64,000 nt of DNA, from the NCBI GenBank assembly GCA_937991945.1, contig CALKLO010000087.1, positions 1-64,000 on the forward strand, read 5' to 3'. The notes under the pieces are model-generated. The model did not search any database and was not told the DNA's origin. It saw only the letters and a program-made list of their open reading frames with translations. Positions 57,229-64,000 of the stretch are shown here, piece after piece. Origin of the DNA: an uncultured Granulosicoccus sp. GTDB taxonomy: Bacteria; Pseudomonadota; Gammaproteobacteria; Granulosicoccales; Granulosicoccaceae. The translations under genes and the position numbers were made by a program. Positions within the stretch are counted from its first letter, which is position 1; each line of letters opens with the position of its first letter.

Positions 57229-57418
57229 TGCACTCTCCTAGAGTCATTCAGAGCCACTTTGAGACGATAGTGGCCAGTTTCGTGCACCCTCTCTTACATT
57301 TTAGGCACCTATATGGTGACCAGATGGCACCCGAATGCCGTGTTTGTCCGCTATACTGGGCCGTTTACCACTGCTTGCGCATACGACCCGTCAATGCGTA
57401 CATCGCAACCTTTTAGTG

Positions 57419-57438
57419 TCACCTCTCCATAGAGGTGA
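57419..57438 (+). other. 8-bp hairpin in the typA leader
   Basis: TCACCTCT (57419-57426) and AGAGGTGA (57431-57438) form a perfect 8-bp stem with the loop CCAT, 37 nt before the GTG start of typA. It has no T-run. It hides an AGAGG that could otherwise look like a ribosome site; the likely real one (AGGA) lies 8 nt before the GTG. Confidence 0.45.
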
Positions 57439-57475
57439 ATAATAGGCGCGCCAGAAGCGTCGACAGGACTACATC

Positions 57476-59311
57476 GTGATCCAGAAACTCCGCAACATAG
57501 CCATCATAGCCCATGTCGATCATGGCAAGACTACGCTGGTAGATAAGCTCCTTCAGCAGTCCGGTACATTGGACATGCGTAAAGAACAGACTGAGCGTCT
57601 GATGGATTCCAACGCGATCGAGAAAGAACGCGGAATCACAATCCTTTCAAAGAACACAGCCATTAACTGGGGCGACTACCACATCAATATCGTCGACACC
57701 CCGGGTCACGCCGACTTCGGTGGCGAGGTTGAGCGTGTTTTGAGTATGGTCGATTCAGTACTTCTACTTGTTGATGCTGCTGAAGGGCCAATGCCGCAAA
57801 CGCGCTTTGTTACTCAAAAAGCGTTTGCCATGGGTTTCCGACCAATCGTCGTTATCAACAAAATTGACCGCGAAGGTGCACGTCCTGATTGGGCGTTAGA
57901 TCAAACCTTTGAGCTATTTGACAACTTAGGTGCAACTGATGAGCAGCTAGATTTTCCTGTTGTCTACGCATCAGCAGTAAACGGCTACGCCGGTTTAGAG
58001 CCTGATGTCACTGAAGGCGACATGACTCCACTATTCGAAACCATCATTAAAGAAGTACCGGTTCCTGATGTGGATCGTGATGGCCCTCTTCAAATGCGTA
58101 TCAGCTCCCTTGACTACAACAGCTATGTTGGCGTTATCGGAATTGCCCGTATTCAACGTGGTCAACTTCGCCCTAACCAGCAAGTTCGAGTGGTCGGTTC
58201 AGATGCAAAAGAGCGCAACGCAAAAGTACTTCAAGTACTTGGCTTTCACGGCCTAGAGCGCATCGAAACAGATTTGGCTCAAGCCGGCGATATCGTTTGT
58301 ATTACAGGTATCGACAAGCTGAACATCTCTGACACCTTGTGTGACCCATCAATGGTTGAGGCAATGACGCCATTATCGGTCGATGAGCCAACGATCAGCA
58401 TGATGTTCCAACCAAACAGTTCTCCGTTTGCTGGAAAAGAAGGTAAATACGTCACCAGCCGAAACATCTGGGATCGTCTGCAAACTGAATTACTGCATAA
58501 CGTAGCCTTACGCGTTGAACGTACTGAGCAAAGCGAGACCTTTAAGGTGTCGGGTCGTGGCGAGTTGCACTTGTCTGTATTGATCGAAAACATGCGCCGT
58601 GAAGGTTATGAGATTGGCGTAGGTCGACCTATTGTTATCACGCGAACTGGCGAAGATGGCTCAATTGAAGAGCCGTATGAGCAAATCACTATCGATGTTG
58701 AAGAGCAACATCAAGGTGCCATCATGGAAAAGATGGGTGAGCGTCGTGCAGATCTAAAAGATATGGTTCCCGATGGCAAAGGTCGCGTTCGTCTTGATTA
58801 CATCGCGCCTGCTCGCGGCATGATCGGCTTTCGTACTGAATTTCTAACAGCGACTTCTGGCACCGGTTTGATCTACTCTGTATTTGATCACTACGGTCCA
58901 CAGTTAAAGTTGAACGTTGGCGCACGTCGCAACGGTGTACTGATCTCTAACGGTCAAGGTAAGGCTCTAGGATTTGCTTTGTGGAATCTTCAAGAACGTG
59001 GCCGCTTAATTCTCGGTGCTAACTCACAAGTGTATGAAGGCCAGGTTATCGGTATTCACTCTCGCGAGAACGATCTGACGGTTAACTGCCTTAAAGGTAA
59101 GCAGCTGACTAACGTTCGTGCCTCAGGTACTGATGAAAACATCGTTCTGACGCCGCATGTAAACATGAGTCTTGAGCAAGCGTTGGAATTCATCGACGAC
59201 GATGAACTGGTTGAAGTAACACCAGAATCCATCCGCGTTCGAAAGAAGCACCTCACAGAAAACGAACGCAAGCGCAACTCCCGCCTACCAAAATCCAGCC
59301 AACCCAGCTAA
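57476..59311 (+). CDS. typA: Translational GTPase TypA/BipA
   Basis: Ribosome-binding GTPase of the EF-G group, needed for assembly of large subunits at low temperature and under stress. G motifs are intact: [10 protein letters not shown] (12-21), DTPGHADF and [10 protein letters not shown]; the C-terminal domain shows [20 protein letters not shown] and [10 protein letters not shown]. Length 611 aa is normal. The GTG start has AGGA 8 nt upstream. Codon choice looks slightly more biased than in its neighbours, in line with higher expression. Confidence 0.97.
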   Translation: MIQKLRNIAIIAHVDHGKTTLVDKLLQQSGTLDMRKEQTERLMDSNAIEKERGITILSKNTAINWGDYHINIVDTPGHADFGGEVERVLSMVDSVLLLVDAAEGPMPQTRFVTQKAFAMGFRPIVVINKIDREGARPDWALDQTFELFDNLGATDEQLDFPVVYASAVNGYAGLEPDVTEGDMTPLFETIIKEVPVPDVDRDGPLQMRISSLDYNSYVGVIGIARIQRGQLRPNQQVRVVGSDAKERNAKVLQVLGFHGLERIETDLAQAGDIVCITGIDKLNISDTLCDPSMVEAMTPLSVDEPTISMMFQPNSSPFAGKEGKYVTSRNIWDRLQTELLHNVALRVERTEQSETFKVSGRGELHLSVLIENMRREGYEIGVGRPIVITRTGEDGSIEEPYEQITIDVEEQHQGAIMEKMGERRADLKDMVPDGKGRVRLDYIAPARGMIGFRTEFLTATSGTGLIYSVFDHYGPQLKLNVGARRNGVLISNGQGKALGFALWNLQERGRLILGANSQVYEGQVIGIHSRENDLTVNCLKGKQLTNVRASGTDENIVLTPHVNMSLEQALEFIDDDELVEVTPESIRVRKKHLTENERKRNSRLPKSSQPS

Positions 59312-59369
59312 TCCAATCCGGGTCGGACCATCATAACCCATTGTTTTAGCTGGTAATAAAGCTATTTTT

Positions 59370-59401
59370 ACCGGATTAATTGATACTAATCCGGTGTTTT
59401 T
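59370..59401 (+). terminator. Intrinsic terminator of typA
   Basis: ACCGGATTA (59370-59378) and TAATCCGGT (59387-59395) form a perfect 9-bp stem with an 8-nt loop, followed by GTTTTT (59396-59401). It lies about 58 nt after the typA stop and has the right form for a Rho-independent terminator. Confidence 0.75.
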
Positions 59402-59433
59402 GATAGCAAAAAAGACGGTTTAATGCACCAATA

Positions 59434-59489
59434 GGGTCGGACCATGAAGATTAGCCAAGGCTAAACTTCATGGTCCGACCCTTTTTTTT
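59434..59489 (+). terminator. Very strong second terminator-like hairpin formed by the repeat
   Basis: A perfect 16-bp stem (59434-59449 with 59466-59481) encloses a smaller TTAGCC/GGCTAA stem and is followed directly by eight T (59482-59489). In the plus direction it is an excellent intrinsic terminator backing up the one at 59370. The zapE stop codon (59488-59490) overlaps its T-run. Confidence 0.8.
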
Positions 59490-60621
59490 AGCCTTGGCTA
59501 AGTTTGGTGGTCCGACCCGCGGATAGGTAGGCGGTGGTTTGCATCTCGAAGAGTCGGCTTGCTGCGCGCTCAAATTCGAAAGCGAGTCGCTGTCCCGTGT
59601 ATAGCTGGTCAGCAGGTGCCTCAGCCGATACAACGAGCTTGACGTGGCGATCATAAAACTCATCAATTAAATTGACGAAACGACGAGCCGCATCGCTCGA
59701 CATCGCATCCATAACTGGAATATCGCTAATCAGCACGGTAGTGAAGACACTGGCAATTTCTATGTAATCCTCCGTCGATCGAGGGGTATTACACAAGGCA
59801 TCAAAAGAAAACCAGATTAGATCCCCGGAGCGACCCAACACCGGTATTTGCCGACCATTGAGTTCTATGCACTCTCGTGTATCGACAGTGTCCTGGCTTA
59901 ATCGCTCGAAATGCGCCTGCATTGCCGCTTGTACAGAGGGTTCGGCCTGCCCTTCCACGAACTCACCCACCGTATAGATGGGCTCTGTCTGTAGCAGACG
60001 AAGCCGATAATCAGTGACACCCAGCATCTCAACCACTTTCGTATGCTTAATAATTTGCGCAATAGCCGGAAGAAATCTGGCTCGCTGCAAACCGTCTTTA
60101 TACAAACCAGCCGGCGGCACATTAGACGTGGTTACAAGCGTCACACCTCTTTCGAACAATGCGCTAAGCAACCCACCCAACAGCATTGCATCGGTAATGT
60201 CGTTAACGTGAATTTCATCGAGCAACAGAAGCCGAGCTCGCTTTGACCAATCCGTGGCAATAACGTCTATCGGGTTTTCCACCCCCTCCAGTTTGCGCAA
60301 GTCAGTGTGAATTTGCTGCATGAAACGATGAAAATGCAACCGAGTTTTATCCTCGAAGGGGAGCTCTTCAAAAAACAAATCGCAAAGGTGTGTTTTACCA
60401 CGCCCTACACCACCCCATAAATACAAACCTTGAACACCTTCAACAGACACTTCCTGTCGTCGCATCCAACGCGCAAATACCGATTGAGAAGGCTGTTTCC
60501 AAGAGCTGCGCTTTTTAAGCTCACCACCAATGAAGTCAAGCTTGCGCATAATGTCGCGCTGCTCTTCATCCGGAGAAAGCAAACCTTGGGCAACTTCAGA
60601 ATCGTAGCGTTGCAAAGACAC
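59488..60621 (-). CDS. zapE: Cell division ATPase ZapE (AFG1-like)
   Basis: AAA-type ATPase that affects Z-ring stability, mainly under low oxygen or heat. Walker A LWGGVGRGKTHL is at about residues 68-79 and Walker B LLLLDEIHVND near 130, followed by TTSNVPPAGLYKDGLQRARF. Length 377 aa matches the family (E. coli 375). The start is a GTG. The last nine residues (GRTTKLSQG) and the stop codon lie within the REPIN-like repeat, so the native C-terminus has probably been altered by that element. Confidence 0.94.
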   Translation of the reverse strand: MSLQRYDSEVAQGLLSPDEEQRDIMRKLDFIGGELKKRSSWKQPSQSVFARWMRRQEVSVEGVQGLYLWGGVGRGKTHLCDLFFEELPFEDKTRLHFHRFMQQIHTDLRKLEGVENPIDVIATDWSKRARLLLLDEIHVNDITDAMLLGGLLSALFERGVTLVTTSNVPPAGLYKDGLQRARFLPAIAQIIKHTKVVEMLGVTDYRLRLLQTEPIYTVGEFVEGQAEPSVQAAMQAHFERLSQDTVDTRECIELNGRQIPVLGRSGDLIWFSFDALCNTPRSTEDYIEIASVFTTVLISDIPVMDAMSSDAARRFVNLIDEFYDRHVKLVVSAEAPADQLYTGQRLAFEFERAASRLFEMQTTAYLSAGRTTKLSQG

Positions 60622-60654
60622 AGTGAATAAAGGCTAGGTAGGCGAAATCACGCG

Positions 60655-61017
60655 TCAGCGCGAAGCTCGCAATGAGCGAATCGCCTCTTTCTGGCGAATT
60701 AAAACGTAACGGTGAACCGACTCTGCCTCTTCTGGTGCAAGGTTTACAAACAGACATTGAATCTGCCCTGTCTCATTCTCTGGAAGCACATCGACGTAAC
60801 CAGAGATTGGGACTTGGCCCGTTGGCAGGTCTAAACTGAATGGGTAGCGTCGACCCTGAGCAACTATCTCACCAGGCAAGGTAAAGCCGTTTGCACTGAT
60901 ATCCAGCACGCGACTCAGCTTACCCTCTATTTGTAGAATAATCGGGTCATCAGGGTCTGGAACCACCTGGTAGGCAGTGCGTCCGGAAATGGCTGCGTGA
61001 ACAGTTATATCATTCAT
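60655..61017 (-). CDS. PilZ-domain protein with a partly degenerate c-di-GMP motif
   Basis: Single-domain protein of 120 aa. It has the PilZ DxSxxG motif (D39, S41, G44 in VLDISANGF) and the family C-terminus ESVHRYVLIRQKEAIRSL. The upstream RxxxR motif is changed to R13-x-x-x-Q17 (GRTAYQ), so c-di-GMP binding may be weak or lost. It lies 19 nt after the MotA-like gene and 33 nt before zapE on the same strand. The pairing with a MotA-type channel suggests a regulatory link, but this is inference. Confidence 0.78.
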   Translation of the reverse strand: MNDITVHAAISGRTAYQVVPDPDDPIILQIEGKLSRVLDISANGFTLPGEIVAQGRRYPFSLDLPTGQVPISGYVDVLPENETGQIQCLFVNLAPEEAESVHRYVLIRQKEAIRSLRASR

Positions 61018-61036
61018 GGTTCGGAATTTACCGCCC

Positions 61037-61804
61037 TTACAAACCGGATGTCACAAGCAACCCTAAACGACTTCTCAACCGCTGTACGTTGTTGTCCTCA
61101 AGGATAATTGTAGCCCCTTGATAAGCAACTTCCACCATGACCAATTCGCGCAAATGAGAAGAACGTAATCGGCCAACAAGGATACACATGAGTATTGCAA
61201 GGCTGATACCGCAAACAAACGGAAGCACTACTGTGCCACCGGGCAGCCCTTGAACCGGCGAAACGTACAATAATAGTGAGCCCAGCATGCCAATCAAAAC
61301 CGCATAAATAGCGGTAAATACGAAGACATCGGCAGACATTTGATGATGGCGCTTTTCACTAGCTACTCGACGATCAAGCGCATATTGAATGGCTAAGTCG
61401 TCGGATGCATCACCAATTAAATGACAGACCTCTTCAACTTGATCGGAGTTAGAACGAATTTCAGCGACTCCTAGCAATCCTTCGCGGCGACTCACTTCGC
61501 AGATCTTCAACATCGCTTTAATCATCGCCTCAGGAGCGGTGCCACCACGAATACCTCTAACGAGAGCGAGCTGCAATGCTTGGCCGATGTGCGCAGTAGA
61601 GAACGTCAGCAGTAAACTCGCTAATGCACCACCGAACACGACAATAACCGGCTGCACGACATCCACCAGACGCTCTGTCCCACTAAGGAACATAGATAGT
61701 CCTATCGTTAGCAAAGCCGCCGCCAAAATAAGCGGGATAACTTGCCAGATTTCTACGCTCTCATGTTTGCGCACAAATAGATCGTCTGAAGTCGTCAAGG
61801 ACAC
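61037..61804 (-). CDS. MotA/TolQ-like membrane channel protein without a MotB partner
   Basis: Integral membrane protein of 255 aa with four helices (about 20-40, 49-69, 161-181 and 189-210), a large cytoplasmic loop between helices 2 and 3, and a cytoplasmic C-terminus, the layout of MotA. The tail AYQGATIILEDNNVQRLRSRL resembles the MotA ending. The usual conserved proline-glycine pattern before and in helix 3 is altered (VLIGMLGSLLLYVSPVQGLP). No motB or exbD gene is next to it, and no flagellar genes are in the window. The start is a GTG. It is followed by a PilZ gene. Confidence 0.68.
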   Translation of the reverse strand: MSLTTSDDLFVRKHESVEIWQVIPLILAAALLTIGLSMFLSGTERLVDVVQPVIVVFGGALASLLLTFSTAHIGQALQLALVRGIRGGTAPEAMIKAMLKICEVSRREGLLGVAEIRSNSDQVEEVCHLIGDASDDLAIQYALDRRVASEKRHHQMSADVFVFTAIYAVLIGMLGSLLLYVSPVQGLPGGTVVLPFVCGISLAILMCILVGRLRSSHLRELVMVEVAYQGATIILEDNNVQRLRSRLGLLVTSGL

Positions 61805-61969
61805 GTTGAATTGAGGCCGCCAGTTAAAAAGGGCTTGTCACCCATGCGAAACTGTGGTGCATCGGTGAATCTTGATGAGAGAATAGCAGAATAACCAAAA
61901 GGTTAAAGTCTGATTTACAACAGCTTGCGCGATAGCTTACTCACCAGAAAATGCAATAAAAATAAGTGT

Positions 61970-62710
61970 CTAGCGTGCCCACTCTAACCATGGAGGGACA
62001 TTTCGCCCTGCCTCGTTTAGACGTTTATCCAGTGCTTTAGCTCCGGGTTGAAACACTTCTAGCTGCCTCCAGAACTTCGGGGAATGATCTAAATACAAGG
62101 TATGCGCTAGCTCATGCAGTAACACGTAGTCGACTAATTCTGGTGGCAAGAACAACAGCTTATAATTAAGACTTAATGTTCCGGTTGAGGAGTAGCTTCC
62201 CCACACAGATCGTTGCCCACGAATCTGCACACGCTTGTAGACCAGCCCGTGGCGCTGTGCATGACGCGCCAATAGTGAGGGTAAAAACCGGGTTGCGGTA
62301 ACACTAAGATAATGAGCAAGCTCAGTCGCTACCGCCACTTTATCGCTAGGATCTGCAGAAATTAAAAGCTTTTCCTCTTTGTCGTTCGTAGCATTTTGTT
62401 GATTTTCCACACCCTCATTTTGTACGAAGCCAATGTTCACACTCTTCCACATGGCTTTCAGATGTAACTGTTGCGGAGGCCAGCAACGATATTCTTCGGG
62501 TGTACGCGCCTCCACATCAGACAACGCATTCTCAATCCATGCCCTATTTGATTCAACAAACGCTGGAATATCGCGCTTGGGGAAACGCTTGGGAATCGTG
62601 ACGATCACCCCCCTGCCAGGCTCAACTCTCAGCGACAGTCGTCTAGCTCGGGCAGACACGACAACCAGATAGTCCAGTGGGTTGTCTAATTCGAGAGACA
62701 GCTGAGTCAC
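61970..62710 (-). CDS. YgjP-like metallopeptidase-domain protein
   Basis: Protein of 246 aa with the SprT-like/M48-type zinc signature HELAH (199-203) followed by a third histidine in LDHSPKFW, as in YgjP (DUF45/COG1451). E. coli YgjP has been reported to have UTP pyrophosphatase activity. The N-terminal phrase ARRLSLRVEPGRGVIVTIPKR is typical. An insert of about 20 residues (VENQQNATNDKEEK) in the middle is not conserved. The start is a GTG. Divergent from the antiporter gene. Confidence 0.88.
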   Translation of the reverse strand: MTQLSLELDNPLDYLVVVSARARRLSLRVEPGRGVIVTIPKRFPKRDIPAFVESNRAWIENALSDVEARTPEEYRCWPPQQLHLKAMWKSVNIGFVQNEGVENQQNATNDKEEKLLISADPSDKVAVATELAHYLSVTATRFLPSLLARHAQRHGLVYKRVQIRGQRSVWGSYSSTGTLSLNYKLLFLPPELVDYVLLHELAHTLYLDHSPKFWRQLEVFQPGAKALDKRLNEAGRNVPPWLEWAR

Positions 62711-62870
62711 AAACCAACGTACCTGCAGTAATAGGGATGTTCGAGTGTACCGTTTTATGTAGTATTCATTGTCAGCGCGTCAGGTTTCGACAGCTATCTC
62801 TCCTAAACTCCATTGAGCTTCGCTTGCTTGAGCGGTGCGATAACCTTTACAGCAGAACAAATTTAACCCA

Positions 62871-64000
62871 ATGACGCTTCTGAGCATAACCAGTATTCTG
62901 ATCACCGTTTCCGCGCTGTTCGCCTACGTGAACTACCGTACGCTGAAACTCCCCAACACCATAGGCATCATGGTGTGCTCGCTACTGTTTTCTCTAGCCT
63001 TAGTCGTATTGGGTAATTTGGGATACGGTGATGGCGAACGTATCGCTAGCGAAATCATTTCGCAAATCGAATTCGATACAACCTTACTCAATGGCATGCT
63101 CGGATTCTTGCTATTCGCAGGTGCGATGCATATCAACCTAGACCACCTGCTTGAACGCAAGTGGACCATAGGCATTCTTGCCTCTATTGGTGTCGTTACG
63201 AGCATGTTTTTGGTCGCCGGCGGCTCGTACTATTTGTTTCGTTTATTCGGCTTTGAAGTTCCATTTATTTATTGCCTACTGTTTGGCTCTCTGATATCCC
63301 CAACAGATCCAATCGCTGTAATGGGAATACTCAAAACAGCAGGAGCAAGCAAATCGTTAGAAATTAAAATAGCCGGTGAATCTTTGTTTAACGATGGTGT
63401 TGCCATCGTAGTGTTCCTTGCCATATTCGGCATGGCCGTCAATGGCGAAGCGTTCGATGCACAACACATCGGAATACTATTCGTCCAAGAAGCTTTTGGT
63501 GGCGCCCTGTTTGGTTTTGCTTGCGGCTGGGTCGTATTGCAAATGCTCAAGCGCGTGGACAACTACCAAGTAGAAATCCTGCTAACCCTTGCATTAGTTT
63601 CTGGTGGCGCAACTGCTGCCGCTGGACTACACCTATCAGCCCCAATAGCTGTTGTCGTAGCAGGTCTTATGATTGGTAATCATGGCCGTAGAGACGCGAT
63701 GAGCGACACCACCGTGCAGCATCTAGATACCTTCTGGGAATTGATTGACGAGATTCTCAATGCCGTATTATTTCTTATCATCGGGCTCGAAGTCATGGTG
63801 CTGAGTCTGGATATGCACATGTGGGCAGCTGGACTCGCTATGGCTATCATGGTGTTGTGCTGCAGAATGATTTCGGTTGGAATGCCTGTCACCGTGCTTC
63901 GAAAATTGAACCGAGAGTTTCACCCTCATGCAATTAAGATTTTAACGTGGGGAGGTCTGCGTGGCGGTATATCGGTAGCGTTAGCGTTATCGATTCCTGC
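62871..64000 (+). CDS. Cation/proton antiporter, CPA1/NhaP type (cut by window edge)
   Basis: Inner-membrane Na+(K+)/H+ exchanger. About 376 residues are visible before the gene runs off the right edge. They include at least ten hydrophobic helices and the CPA1 core: SLISPTDPIAVMGIL, AGESLFNDGVAIVVFLA with the ND pair, and LTWGGLRGGISVALAL near the end. I start at the ATG 62871 (MTLLSITSILITVSALFA). The C-terminus, including any cytoplasmic domain, is missing. Confidence 0.9.
   Translation, partial: MTLLSITSILITVSALFAYVNYRTLKLPNTIGIMVCSLLFSLALVVLGNLGYGDGERIASEIISQIEFDTTLLNGMLGFLLFAGAMHINLDHLLERKWTIGILASIGVVTSMFLVAGGSYYLFRLFGFEVPFIYCLLFGSLISPTDPIAVMGILKTAGASKSLEIKIAGESLFNDGVAIVVFLAIFGMAVNGEAFDAQHIGILFVQEAFGGALFGFACGWVVLQMLKRVDNYQVEILLTLALVSGGATAAAGLHLSAPIAVVVAGLMIGNHGRRDAMSDTTVQHLDTFWELIDEILNAVLFLIIGLEVMVLSLDMHMWAAGLAMAIMVLCCRMISVGMPVTVLRKLNREFHPHAIKILTWGGLRGGISVALALSIP

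Larger units (their letters stand above)
59320..59518. repeat. REPIN-like cluster of GGGTCGGACC motifs
   Basis: The core GGGTCGGACC occurs four times between typA and zapE: direct at 59320 and 59434, inverted ending at 59481 and 59518. The copies at 59435-59464 (plus strand) and 59488-59517 (minus strand) agree at 26 of 30 positions and share TTAGCCAAGGCTAA. The inverted layout resembles REP/REPIN elements mobilised by RAYT enzymes. No RAYT gene is present in the window. Confidence 0.7.

Noticed and set aside
62933-63892. Minus-strand frames at the right edge
   Set aside because: They lie opposite a continuous plus-strand frame from 62871 with clear CPA1 antiporter motifs that runs off the window.

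Overview
The window looks like chromosomal DNA from a free-living, probably marine gammaproteobacterium. Gene density is high, GC is intermediate, and I see no prophage, transposase, CRISPR array, tRNA or rRNA. The main taxonomic clue is gene order. Two blocks keep the order known from Pseudomonas aeruginosa PAO1: pilG-(pilH)-pilI-pilJ-(pilK)-chpA divergent from gshB-tonB3-yqgE-yqgF-pyrR-pyrB-pyrC' (PA0413 back to PA0401), and pilU-pilT divergent from yggS-proC-yggT (PA0396 to PA0392). The left edge, tyrS / M23 peptidase / erpA / argC, resembles PA0668-PA0662. Many protein sequences differ from Pseudomonas, so I do not assign a genus.

Layout. 1-4 kb: tyrS (cut by the edge), a periplasmic murein endopeptidase, erpA and argC. 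4-6.3 kb: a beta-propeller lipoprotein. 6.4-13.5 kb: the Chp chemosensory system for type IV pili (pilG, pilI, a short-sensor pilJ, chpA; no pilH or pilK). 13.7-19.4 kb: glutathione synthetase, a TonB-like protein, yqgE, ruvX and the pyrimidine genes pyrR-pyrB-pyrC', the last with a ruined metal site. 19.4-22.6 kb: cobO, cobQ, tdk and fucU. 22.7-29.7 kb: an accessory sugar and cell-surface stretch. It holds a kelch protein with an (ET)n stalk and a GlyGly-CTERM-like tail, a DUF5060 glycosidase-like protein, an exostosin-type glycosyltransferase, and a two-gene operon of a nucleotidyltransferase and a galacturonokinase-like GHMP kinase. 29.8-35.6 kb: pilU, pilT, yggS, transaldolase, proC and yggT. 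35.9-36.3 kb: an HU protein with a histone-H1-like lysine tail. 36.5-42.8 kb: type II secretion genes gspC-D-E-F. 42.8-50.8 kb: mixed metabolic genes (PPK2, CopD-like, serine dehydratase, trypsin-like protease, HIU hydrolase, acyl-CoA synthetase, GNAT). 50.8-57.2 kb: a purine operon, ade-xdhA-xdhB-xdhC. 57.5-64 kb: typA, zapE, a PilZ/MotA-like pair, a YgjP-type metallopeptidase and a cation/proton antiporter cut by the right edge.

How parts fit together. The Chp system and the PilT/PilU retraction motors together serve twitching motility and surface sensing. Adenine deaminase, xanthine dehydrogenase and HIU hydrolase are steps of one route from adenine toward allantoin. The best candidate for something undescribed is the 22-30 kb sugar locus, which sits exactly between the two Pseudomonas-like blocks. 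Its GHMP kinase carries the signature of plant galacturonokinase and overlaps a nucleotidyltransferase gene, which suggests a bacterial uronic-acid-1-phosphate to NDP-sugar salvage route. Another unusual signal is a REPIN-like inverted repeat between typA and zapE. It forms a very strong hairpin and also supplies the last codons and stop of zapE.

Limits: all family calls come from reading motifs and recalled homologues; no database search was run.
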